Positions 56,042 through 64,000 of a stretch of DNA of 64,000 nucleotides are shown one piece after another; position 1 is the first letter of the stretch, and every line of letters starts with the position of its first letter. Below the pieces are notes generated by a model. It was not told where the DNA came from. It searched no databases and saw nothing but the letters and a program-made list of their open reading frames with translations. Source of the stretch: Aerococcus suis (GTDB lineage: Bacteria; Bacillota; Bacilli; Lactobacillales; Aerococcaceae); the NCBI RefSeq assembly GCF_900176325.1, contig NZ_FWXK01000004.1:79723-143722 (forward strand), given 5' to 3'. Both the position numbers and the translations under genes were made by a program.

Positions 56042-58297
56042 TTAAATACAGTAATAAATCATTTGGAAATACGCTCGCAAGAGGTAATCACTCTCATTAA
56101 TCTCTTTTGCTTTAACGATTACCGCTAAAATATTATCAATTCCCTCTTCATATGAGCCAATTCGAATGAAATAACGCCCTTGGATATATAAGAAACGTAA
56201 TTCTAACTTCAGAAAGACAATATCCACTTCCCGACTATTTTCAATCGCTGTTAGTTCCTGTTGAATCATTTCTAATCTCTCTTCGACTTCAGCAGGCGTA
56301 AAGTTTAACGTTTCTATAGTTCCAGTTTGCTCTTGATTATAAACAGGGAACAATTCATGTCGAAACTTCAAAGAATGTTGTAAGTAAGCCAATTCATATT
56401 CAAGCGCTTCTAGTACCCGATCAGCATGACGAAGATGATAGGCAATCTGACTTAAGTCTTGCGTATTCGTCAAATAAATGCCATGATGTTCGATTAAGGT
56501 GTCGGCAATTTTGCCATGCATTAATTTTTTTAACGTTTTATTCTGATGTTCGTCAAAATAATGTTTAATCCGTTCTGCTTTAATCCGAATTGTCAATGCC
56601 CCTTGATGGGTTTCTTCAATAATTAAATTACGACGGAATAATTCTTTCAACTCACGTTTCATCGGCATCAAGTTTAACCCAATCAATGATGATAAGAGGG
56701 GCATCGTCACTCCTTTTTGGAATAATGCTAACGTTTCTAATAACTCAATACCATCCTGACTGAGGAAACTACACTGTTTATCGATACTAGCCGCCATTTT
56801 GTCTGTTAGTTGCGTAATCGGCTGACCTTTCATATACAAATTAACCATTTCATGAATAAATAAAATATTTCCACCAGAAAAATGGTAAATCGCCTCTTTT
56901 TCTGCTTGTGGCATAGTTTGTTGTTTATTCTCTAGTAAATTGGTAATAAAATGCTCCGTTTGGTGCAACGTCAGCGGTTTAATTTCAATTTCGTGGCAAA
57001 AATGCGTATGGCGTAATTGATTAATAATCTGTTGCGTTTCAGGTAACGTCTGGCCATTTCCAATCCAAATAAATAGTATTGGCAAATCATAATCGCTAAC
57101 TAGTAAATGCATTAACTTGAGTGATGGGACATCAATTTGTTCAAACTGGTCGATGGTAACAATAACCTTGTGATTCATTAACAATGGTTTTAAGGTTTGG
57201 TATACCTTATCGACTTGAGTATAGCTGACTTCTTTATCATGTTCTTGATGCAGCGCGTGATAGCGAATGGCATCAATCGAATCACTAACCTCTTTTTCGC
57301 AACAATTTTGTAAAACATCAGCCAATCGTGTTAACCATTTATCCCAAACATATCCTGAATTTTTGGCATACATTTTTTTAGCTGTTATTGCTACATTTAA
57401 GACATCTAGAGTTGAAATTTGTTGCATGCGTTCAACAAATTCGGTTTTCCCATTCCCAGTTTCACCATAAATAAGGAGAACTTCCGCAGTATTTCCAGAA
57501 ACAAAACGATCAACCACTTCTTCGTACGTTGCCATTGCTTCGGGGCGGCTAAAATAAACATCAGGTAATTGATTTTTCTTATGATGTTGGCTTTTTTGCA
57601 CCTCGCTAATCGTTTCTTTATATATCGCTTCAGTCTCAGCTGTTGGGGTAATTCCCAATTCTTGATTTAATAGTTGAGATAAATGCATATACGTTTCAAT
57701 GACTTTACTGTACATTCCGCGTTGATGATAATAGTTCATTAGTAATTGATAATAATGTTCATCAAACTCATCAATCGAAGTTAGGCGATGAATATAACGT
57801 TCCACTTCAGCAAAATTTTTCTGCTCAATATCATGTTGAACTTTCGCATATAACTTTTTAGTGAATTCATGCGCATAAAAACGACGCATTTGATTTAACC
57901 AGTTATCATAACGCTCACAACCTTTAATATAAAATTGATGGAGAAATTCATCTTGGTAAATATCTGGATTAAACGGGTCATCGTTCAAGAGATGATCGAC
58001 GTCTAATTCAATTGGTAATGCATCGTTCCAAGCAAGAATTTGATTGGCTAGAGATACGATATAATCGTCTCCCAACGTTTTATTTGCTTGGTAAATCGTA
58101 TTTCGTAAATTCTTTTTAGCACTGGTTTCGGTTTTATCTGGCCATAATAAAGACGCCATTTCCTCACGACTAACCGTTTGATTGATTAATAAATAATAGA
58201 CTAAGGCATTAATCTTCGCAAAAGGGAAATGGATCATTTCATCATCTAAATAAATAATTGGATTGCCAAGTAGCTGGCCATATAACACGTGATTCAT
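56042..58297 (-). pseudogene. SARP/BTAD-type transcriptional regulator with STAND ATPase, ending at an in-frame stop
   Basis: 751 codons. Residues 1-90 form an OmpR/SARP-like winged helix (INALVYYLLINQTVSREEMA, LRNTIYQANKTLGDDYI); about 95-235 form the bacterial transcriptional activation domain (YYQLLMNYYHQRGMYSKVIETY). A P-loop ATPase follows with GETGNGKT at 278-285, then the start of TPR repeats. The next codon after the TAA begins the TPR frame above, giving about 1,007 residues when read through, the normal length of such proteins. DNA-binding, BTAD and ATPase parts survive, so the short product may still act. Between glmL and the hut genes it is the best candidate regulator of the cluster. 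Confidence 0.85.
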
Positions 58298-58318
58298 TTC
58301 GTGATTCCTCCGTTAATA

Positions 58319-59710
58319 TCAGAACATAGGAACTAAATGGCGACATAATAATTGATACGCTAGCTTCGGATAAGCTTGTGACAATACCCCTAAAGCAGAA
58401 AGCACATAATCATTATCGAGATAAACTTGTGGGTGTTTGGGGCGCAAATCACTAGATCTTTCTTGATTAAATGTCGCTATTAATAATTGTTTCGTATGCG
58501 GTGAATGTATAAGAATACCTCCTGTTGCAATCACCGATTGAAATTCTCTAGCATCTTTCCCCCATTGATGCCACGTTTCACTATCAAACTTTTTGATTTG
58601 TCCGACATGACGATGAATAGCGGTATTCATTGCATATTGTGCTAAAGTATCATCAAGCGCCATATCAGCAACGTTATCGGCAATATAAGCCGCGTCTTTC
58701 GTTCGTTTTGCAATAGCAAGTTGTAAATCATGAGGTGTAAAGTAAGAGGCAAGTGTGGTTTGCAACGTTTCTTCCCCTATTAGACTAGCAACGCTATCTG
58801 CTGATTCTCGCATCCCAATATCACCTTCCACTGTCCGTTTCAGTTGAGGTTCTTGAACTCCTTGATAAAAGACATTAATTCCGCGTGGCAATCCTTTACC
58901 AAATGTATGAATATCGGTGGTTGCGCCACCAATGTCGACAACTAACGTGCCATCGTGATGAGAGGTTTGTTGATGGCTCCCCCATAATTCCGTCGCTAAT
59001 AACACTGCAGTTGGAGTAGGAATAATTGGTAAGCGCGCATAGTTAGCGACTTGATCTAAGCCGTTAGAAGCTAAGATTTTCGCCATAAAAATATCCCTTG
59101 CCACTTGACGCACGTCATCCACTGCAATCGTATTAACAGCGGGCATCACATTGTCAGCAAAATATAAATTGCCTGACCACGAGTCAAAAATGGCTTCGAT
59201 AGCTGATCGTGCCTGTTGATTACCAGCATAGATAACTGCAATATCAGTTGTAAGTTGACTAGCTAATTGCTTAGCAACTGTTGTAACAAAATGCGTATTT
59301 CCGCCATCCGTACCGCCTGTCAATAACACCGCGTCCGGATGTTGTTGATTAATTTCAGCTAAATCTGTAGCTGTTAACTCATAAAAATATGATCCAACAA
59401 TTCGTGTACCTGAACCTAGCGCTGCTGCTTCCGCTGCTTTTTGAGTTAGAGTATTGGTAAACCCTATCACAATCATTTTAAACCCACCCCAGGCTGAAGA
59501 GCAGAAATATTCTTCTAATTGATCAACCTTATCATCGTAACCAGCACTTAATAAGACGTCATGCTTACCTTTTTTATAGCCAGTCATAATCGATGATTTT
59601 TGTGTCGTCGGGTGCGAGGTTTGAGCAATTATTTCACCAGCCTCTTTATTAATTAACGTAAACTTAGAAAATGTAGACCCAAAATCAACAATTAATAGAA
59701 ATGTCCGCAT
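58319..59710 (-). CDS. glmL: GlmL/MutL-like ASKHA ATPase (glutamate mutase reactivator family)
   Basis: 463 residues from ATG 59710 (GGAGG upstream). Actin-like phosphate loops LLIVDFGSTFSKFTLI and TLVVDIGGATTDIHTF, and LLTGGTDGGN, mark the GlmL family. GlmL normally accompanies adenosylcobalamin mutases (glutamate mutase, ornithine aminomutase) and restores their cofactor. No mutase subunit gene is in the window. It is 21 bp upstream of the regulator, so they share a transcript. Confidence 0.88.
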   Translation of the reverse strand: MRTFLLIVDFGSTFSKFTLINKEAGEIIAQTSHPTTQKSSIMTGYKKGKHDVLLSAGYDDKVDQLEEYFCSSAWGGFKMIVIGFTNTLTQKAAEAAALGSGTRIVGSYFYELTATDLAEINQQHPDAVLLTGGTDGGNTHFVTTVAKQLASQLTTDIAVIYAGNQQARSAIEAIFDSWSGNLYFADNVMPAVNTIAVDDVRQVARDIFMAKILASNGLDQVANYARLPIIPTPTAVLLATELWGSHQQTSHHDGTLVVDIGGATTDIHTFGKGLPRGINVFYQGVQEPQLKRTVEGDIGMRESADSVASLIGEETLQTTLASYFTPHDLQLAIAKRTKDAAYIADNVADMALDDTLAQYAMNTAIHRHVGQIKKFDSETWHQWGKDAREFQSVIATGGILIHSPHTKQLLIATFNQERSSDLRPKHPQVYLDNDYVLSALGVLSQAYPKLAYQLLCRHLVPMF

Positions 59711-59732
59711 TTTTGTCACCTCCTCAACATCT

Positions 59733-59760
59733 ATTATAAGCGTTTACACAATCATGTGAA
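59733..59760 (-). promoter_or_regulatory. glmL promoter overlapping a cre site
   Basis: Minus strand TTCACA (59760-59755), 16 bp, TATAAT (59738-59733). TGTAAACGCTTATA (59748-59735) fits the CcpA cre consensus at 13 of 14 positions and overlaps spacer and -10, predicting glucose repression of glmL and the regulator. Confidence 0.75.
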
Positions 59761-59815
59761 GATTTTTCCAAACTTTTTATATTCAATAGACGTTTTCGTC
59801 ATCTATTTCTCTACA

Positions 59816-59847
59816 CAAAAAGCCAAGGACACGCCTTGGCTTTTTAT
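59816..59847 (-). terminator. Terminator after hutU
   Basis: AAAAAGCCAAGG/CCTTGGCTTTTT with a 5-nt loop, T-run on the minus strand. Confidence 0.93.
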
Positions 59848-59877
59848 AGAAATTACAAATGGTTAACAATTTAAAGC

Positions 59878-61905
59878 TTAGAATAATTTAGCTACTGCAT
59901 CAGTAATTAAATCTTCTTCTGGAATATATGGGATGGTTAAATGATCATTTGTTTTGTTTTCTTTGTTATATTCGATAGCTGTTTCCATCGCATGTTCATT
60001 ACGAGCCCAGCTACGACGAGCGACACCACTCATTGTATCCCAAGTGATTGCTGATTTGATAATTTCATCAGTTGCTTCGCTTCCATCTAGTACTAGTCCG
60101 AAACCACCGTTGATAGATTTACCAATACCAACACCACCACCATTATGTAAGGCTACTAATGTCATACCACGAGCCGCATTACCAGCGTAACATTGAACCG
60201 CCATATCAGCAGTCACGTTTGATCCATCTTTAATATTTGATGTTTCACGGAATGGAGAGTCAGTACCAGAAACGTCATGGTGGTCACGACCTAACATCAC
60301 TGGACCAATTTTACCTTCACGAACCATTTCATTAAATTTCAAGGCAATGTTAACACGACCTTTAGCATCTTGATATAAGATACGTGCTTCAGTACCAACA
60401 ACTAATTGGTTTTTCTCTGCATCACGAATCCAAATATAGTTGTCACGGTCTTGGTAACGACGATCAGGGTCGATAACTTCCATTGCTGCATGGTCAGTAG
60501 CTACCAAGTCTTCGTGGTCACCACTTAGACATACCCAGCGGAATGGTCCATAACCATAGTCGAATAACATTGGTCCCATAATATCTTCAACATATGAAGG
60601 CCAGATGAAACCATCTTTGTCATCGACACCATTTTTGGAAATTTCTGTCACACCAGAGTCGAAGATAGCTTTCATAAATGAGTTACCATAATCGAAGAAG
60701 TAAGTGCCACGTTTAGTTAATTCTTTAATGGCTTCATAGTGACGACCTAATGTTTCATCAACTAATTTTTCAAATTTTTCTGAGTCTTTATCCAATAATT
60801 CTGTCCGTTCGTCAAATGTTAATTGAACTGGGCAGTAACCACCATTATAAACGTTGTGACAAGATGTTTGGTCAGATAATAAATCAATGTGTACATCGTT
60901 TTCAACAGCATATTCTAATAAGTCAACAATATTACCATGGTAAGCCACAGACATTGCTTCACCTTTTTCTTTGCTAGCTTCAGCAATTTCAAAAGCTTCT
61001 TTAGCAGAATCTGTTAATTTTTGAATCCAACCTTGTTCTAAACGAGTATTAATCCGTGAAATATCCACTTCGGCAATAATTGAAGCAGCACCAGCAATAT
61101 CAGCTGCTTTACCTTGAGCACCTGACATTCCTCCTAAACCTGAAGATACGAATAATTTACCATTTAGGTTACCTTCTTCAGGAATATCTAATTTCAAACG
61201 ACCAGCATTTAATAACGTATTAAATGTTCCGTGGACAATTCCTTGTGGTCCAATATACATCCAACCACCAGCAGTCATTTGACCGTAGTTTGTCACACCC
61301 ATTTCTTCGGCAATTTCCCAGTCTTTTTGGTTATCATATTCACCAACTAATAAACCATTAGTGATAATAACGCGTGGGGCATCTTTTTTAGATTTAAATA
61401 AACCAACTGGATGTCCAGATTCAACAACTAATGTTTGTTCATCTGTCATGACTTCTAAATATTTTTTAATTAAACGATATTGCATCCAGTTAGAAGCCAC
61501 TTGCCCTGTTTCACCGTATGTTACTAATTCATAAGGATATAAGGCAACATCAAAGTCCAAGTTGTTATCGATTTGAACTTGCATGGCTTTCCCTTGTAAA
61601 CAATTTCCTTTATATTCATCAATTGGTTTCCCATGGATACGACCAGCGGGACGGAAACGATAACCATAAATACGACCACGTGTTTTTAATTCTTCTAAGA
61701 ATTCAGGAATTAATTGTTCATGGTATTTATTTGGAATGTAACGTAACGCATTTTTTAAGGCGATTTCTGTTTGCGCTTGAGATAAATGGAAACCACGGTT
61801 AGGTGCGTGACGGATACCTTCCTCAAATTCTGGATATTCTGGTAAAGTATCATCCAGCTTGACTGTCATTGCTTCTGATACATCAATATCTGTAAATTTA
61901 ACCAT
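59878..61905 (-). CDS. hutU: Urocanate hydratase (long form)
   Basis: 675 residues, longer than the roughly 550-residue Bacillus enzyme and matching the long clade found in anaerobes and some Firmicutes. NAD site GLGGMSGAQGKAADIAGA, YGQMTAGGWMYIGPQG and GRDHHDVSGTDSPFRET are family blocks. Converts urocanate to imidazolone propionate. AGGAGG precedes the ATG. Divergent from hutI. Confidence 0.96.
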   Translation of the reverse strand: MVKFTDIDVSEAMTVKLDDTLPEYPEFEEGIRHAPNRGFHLSQAQTEIALKNALRYIPNKYHEQLIPEFLEELKTRGRIYGYRFRPAGRIHGKPIDEYKGNCLQGKAMQVQIDNNLDFDVALYPYELVTYGETGQVASNWMQYRLIKKYLEVMTDEQTLVVESGHPVGLFKSKKDAPRVIITNGLLVGEYDNQKDWEIAEEMGVTNYGQMTAGGWMYIGPQGIVHGTFNTLLNAGRLKLDIPEEGNLNGKLFVSSGLGGMSGAQGKAADIAGAASIIAEVDISRINTRLEQGWIQKLTDSAKEAFEIAEASKEKGEAMSVAYHGNIVDLLEYAVENDVHIDLLSDQTSCHNVYNGGYCPVQLTFDERTELLDKDSEKFEKLVDETLGRHYEAIKELTKRGTYFFDYGNSFMKAIFDSGVTEISKNGVDDKDGFIWPSYVEDIMGPMLFDYGYGPFRWVCLSGDHEDLVATDHAAMEVIDPDRRYQDRDNYIWIRDAEKNQLVVGTEARILYQDAKGRVNIALKFNEMVREGKIGPVMLGRDHHDVSGTDSPFRETSNIKDGSNVTADMAVQCYAGNAARGMTLVALHNGGGVGIGKSINGGFGLVLDGSEATDEIIKSAITWDTMSGVARRSWARNEHAMETAIEYNKENKTNDHLTIPYIPEEDLITDAVAKLF

Positions 61906-61944
61906 AATAAGCCTCCTAAATATTTTATATTTTGGTTATTTTTA

Positions 61945-61983
61945 GTTATAGTATAATCGGTAACTGTCTAGAGAATGTCTATA
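61945..61983 (-). promoter_or_regulatory. hutU promoter with two 11-bp-spaced heptamers
   Basis: On the minus strand TATAGAC (61983-61977), 4 bp, TCTAGAC (61972-61966), 10 bp, then TATACT (61955-61950) as -10. No good -35 box; the heptamers occupy that zone. This is the layout of SARP-activated promoters. Confidence 0.65.
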
Positions 61984-62029
61984 AGGAAACTAAGAATAAA
62001 AAAATTGACAAAAAATCGCTTTCTTTTCG

Positions 62030-62063
62030 TTTAGACTTATATTTGACGTTTTTTAGATATTAT
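62030..62063 (+). promoter_or_regulatory. hutI promoter with 11-bp-spaced heptamers
   Basis: TTTAGAC (62030-62036), 4 bp, ATTTGAC (62041-62047), 10 bp, TATTAT (62058-62063) as -10. A third heptamer-like TTTAGAT falls on the same period at 62052. The geometry equals that of the hutU promoter on the other strand. Confidence 0.65.
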
Positions 62064-62103
62064 ACCATTAGTTTAAAATATTATGAAGAAAGAGTGTGAT
62101 TTA

Positions 62104-63372
62104 ATGCGCGCAGATAAAATTTTAGTTCATTTTAATCAAGTATTTAATCCGTATGACAAAGGTCAACCATTAACAAAAGATGATTTAAATACAGCTGAAA
62201 TTATCGAAGATGGTTACATTGCCATCCAAGACGGTAAAATTTTAGCCATTGGTTCTGGTGAACCAGCTGAAGAATTAGTCGGTGACGAAACAGAAATTAT
62301 CGATTATTCTGGTAAAACAGCTACTCCAGGACTTATCGACTGTCATACCCATCTAGTCTATGGCGGTAGCCGTGAAAATGAATTTGCTAAAAAATTAAAC
62401 GGCGTGCCATATTTAGATATCTTAAATGAAGGTGGCGGTATTTTAAGTACTGTAGAAAGTACACAAAAAGCATCTTTTGATGAATTATACAGCAAAACTA
62501 ACCGTTTATTAAACTATATGTTAGATCACGGGGTAACATCTGTAGAAGCAAAATCTGGCTATGGTTTAAACTGGGAAACAGAAAAACGTCAATTAGAAGT
62601 CGCCAAAAAATTAAATGATGATCATTCTATTGACCTTGTTTCTACTTTTATGGGCGCACATGCTATTCCAACTGACTTAAAAGAAAACTCAGATGTTTTC
62701 TTAGATGAAGTTATTGATATGTTACCAAAAGTAAAAGAAGAAAACTTAGCAGAATTCGTAGATATTTTCTGTGAAACAGACGTCTTCACTGCTGACCAAT
62801 CTCGTCGTTTATTACAAGCTGCTAAAGATTTAGGATTTAAATTACGTATTCATGCAGACGAAGTAGATCCAATTGGTGGTGTAGATGTTGCGGCTGAATT
62901 AGAAACGACAAGTGCTGAACATTTAATGAAAATTACTGATGACGGTATTCAAAAATTAGCTGAAGCTGGTGTTATTGCTAACGTTCTTCCAGGAACAACA
63001 TTCAGTCTAATGGAAGACACTTATGCCCCAATCCGTAAAATGATTGAAGCTGGTGTTGGTGTTACATTATCAACAGACTGTAACCCAGGTAGCTGCCCAA
63101 CCGCAAATATTCAATTTATTATGCAACTAGGTAGCTTCATGATGAAAATGACACCTGTTGAAGTATTTAATGCGGTAACTATTAACGCCGCTTACTCTAT
63201 CGACCGTGCGGATACAGTCGGTAACTTCACTGAAGGTAAAAAAGCTGATATCGCAATCTTTGATACACCAAATGTAGATTACGCGATTTACTTCTTCGGA
63301 ACTAACTTAATAGATACCGTTTATAAAAATGGTGAAGAAGTTGTTCATCACGATCATGAAACACAAAAATAA
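62104..63372 (+). CDS. hutI: Imidazolonepropionase
   Basis: 422 residues from ATG 62104; a longer start at 62083 has no ribosome site. Amidohydrolase with zinc motif [26 protein letters not shown] and [11 protein letters not shown]. Hydrolyses imidazolone propionate to formiminoglutamate. Alone on the plus strand, divergent from hutU. Confidence 0.96.
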   Translation: MRADKILVHFNQVFNPYDKGQPLTKDDLNTAEIIEDGYIAIQDGKILAIGSGEPAEELVGDETEIIDYSGKTATPGLIDCHTHLVYGGSRENEFAKKLNGVPYLDILNEGGGILSTVESTQKASFDELYSKTNRLLNYMLDHGVTSVEAKSGYGLNWETEKRQLEVAKKLNDDHSIDLVSTFMGAHAIPTDLKENSDVFLDEVIDMLPKVKEENLAEFVDIFCETDVFTADQSRRLLQAAKDLGFKLRIHADEVDPIGGVDVAAELETTSAEHLMKITDDGIQKLAEAGVIANVLPGTTFSLMEDTYAPIRKMIEAGVGVTLSTDCNPGSCPTANIQFIMQLGSFMMKMTPVEVFNAVTINAAYSIDRADTVGNFTEGKKADIAIFDTPNVDYAIYFFGTNLIDTVYKNGEEVVHHDHETQK

Positions 63373-63392
63373 AAATTAGTTATTAGTAAATT

Positions 63393-63438
63393 AAAAAGCA
63401 TCGCTGGAGAACATATGGTTTTCCAACGATGCTTTTTA
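63393..63438 (+). terminator. hutI terminator
   Basis: AAAAAGCATCG ... CGATGCTTTTT with an inner GGAGAAC/GTTTTCC extension; T-run on the plus strand. Confidence 0.92.
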
Positions 63439-63529
63439 TATATAAAGAAATAATCAAGAAAAGACTAATCGATAGTGCTCCAAATAATAGCTTATATAAG
63501 TCATAACTGATACTTTTTTACACATTTAC

Positions 63530-63571
63530 ACAAAAAAGACTAGCTAAACAGTCATTGTTTAACTAGTCTTC
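63530..63571 (-). terminator. Terminator of the rRNA-tRNA operon
   Basis: Minus strand AAGACTAGTTAAACA/TGTTTAGCTAGTCTT (one mismatch) then TTTTTTG, directly after tRNA-Thr. The stretch 63439-63529 shows nothing else. Confidence 0.93.
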
Positions 63572-63581
63572 ATATATAATA

Positions 63582-63654
63582 AGCTACTAACGGGATTTGA
63601 ACCCGTGACCTCCGCCTTACCAAGGCGACGCTCTACCTCCTGAGCTATAGCAGC
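63582..63654 (-). tRNA. tRNA-Thr (GGT)
   Basis: 73 nt. Acceptor GCTGCTA/TAGTAGC, D-arm GCTC/GAGC, anticodon loop TTGGTAA (anticodon GGT), T-arm ACGGG-TTCAAAT-CCCGT. CCA is not encoded. Confidence 0.95.
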
Positions 63655-63682
63655 ATCGCTATTAAATTTAGGTATAAAAAAA

Positions 63683-63756
63683 CTCCGCAAGTAGGACTCG
63701 AACCTACGACATCTTGATTAACAGTCAAGCGCTACTACCAACTGAGCTATTGCGGA
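63683..63756 (-). tRNA. tRNA-Asn (GTT)
   Basis: 74 nt. Acceptor TCCGCAA/TTGCGGA, discriminator G, anticodon loop CTGTTAA (anticodon GTT), T-arm GTAGG-TTCGAGT-CCTAC. CCA is not encoded. Confidence 0.95.
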
Positions 63757-63766
63757 ATAAAAAAAT

Positions 63767-63885
63767 TGCACGGCGACGTCCTAGTCTCACAGGGGGAAAC
63801 CCCCAACTACATTCGGCGCTAAGAAGCTTAACTACTGTGTTCGAGATGGGAACAGGTGTGACCTTCTTGCCATCGTCACCGCACA
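63767..63885 (-). rRNA. rrf: 5S rRNA
   Basis: About 118 nt. Helix I TTGTGCGG/CCGTGCAA closes it; ACACCTGTTCCCATCTCGAA and AGTAGTTAAGCTTC are the conserved 5S core. Ends are estimated from pairing. Confidence 0.95.
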
Positions 63886-63968
63886 ATTCATATTATATTG
63901 AGCATTATTCGCTCAAAACTGAATACTACAAGTTTCCCCTTTAACCATATCATACAACTTACCTTCTT

Positions 63969-64000
63969 TGGATAAGTCCTCGACTCATTAGTACTGGTCC
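63969..64000 (-). rRNA. rrl: 23S rRNA, 3' end (runs off window)
   Basis: Minus strand GGACCAGTACTAATGAGTCG then AGGACTTATCC is the conserved 3' end of 23S rRNA. The spacer to 5S is 63886-63968. Confidence 0.92.

Noticed and set aside
63714..63944. 76-codon frame across tRNA-Asn and 5S rRNA
   Set aside because: Overlaps stable RNA genes on the opposite strand.

Overview
The window is a compact, AT-rich bacterial chromosome segment, and gene content and order point to Lactobacillales. It has a Bacillus-type gltX-cysE-cysS-mrnC-rlmB-yacP-sigH-rpmG-secE-nusG-rplKAJL-ybxB-rpoBC superoperon, an AmaP/Asp23 envelope-stress locus, a PTS-dependent dihydroxyacetone kinase, a sortase substrate and no sporulation genes. 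I cannot name the genus; Aerococcaceae, Carnobacteriaceae or Enterococcaceae relatives all fit. No prophage, insertion sequence or CRISPR array is visible.

Region 1 (1-24.6 kb, mostly minus strand) is the transcription/translation superoperon running from radA/gltX down to rpoC. It is interrupted in three places. A small plus-strand gene with structured repeats lies between gltX and cysE. An inverted phoU-like gene lies between nusG and rplK. A glycine-betaine ABC operon plus a broken 3-hydroxyacyl-CoA dehydrogenase lies between ybxB and rpoB. Many promoters, terminators, the L10 leader and two L1-binding-site mimics can be read directly.

Region 2 (24.8-46.4 kb) is mixed metabolism and stress: a lipoprotein, an M16C peptidase, glnR without glnA, a CDF transporter, dhaMKL, two metallo-beta-lactamase-fold genes and a truncated acyl-CoA dehydrogenase, a VanY-type carboxypeptidase, yidD, a DJ-1 protein, amaP-DUF2273-asp23, tcyP with a long structured upstream region, catE, a ZIP transporter, a universal stress protein, an M42 aminopeptidase and alanine dehydrogenase.

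Region 3 (46.4-63.4 kb) holds a truncated LPxTG surface protein fused to a truncated FNT channel, then a histidine-degradation cluster: hutH, permease, fhs, fchA, ftcD, a SARP/BTAD-type regulator split by an in-frame stop, an orphan glmL, hutU and divergent hutI. Together these convert histidine to glutamate and pass the formimino carbon through tetrahydrofolate to formate, with ATP gain by reverse Fhs. The window ends in tRNA-Thr, tRNA-Asn, 5S and the 3' end of 23S rRNA.

The most notable observations are: (i) a modular family of tandem stem-loop elements found at three places, each a few bases after a plus-strand stop codon, whose variants show compensatory base changes; (ii) identically spaced 11-bp-period heptamer repeats in the two divergent hutU/hutI promoters, a SARP-like arrangement, next to a SARP-like gene; (iii) four decayed genes, two broken by a single in-frame TAA and two pairs fused by deletion.
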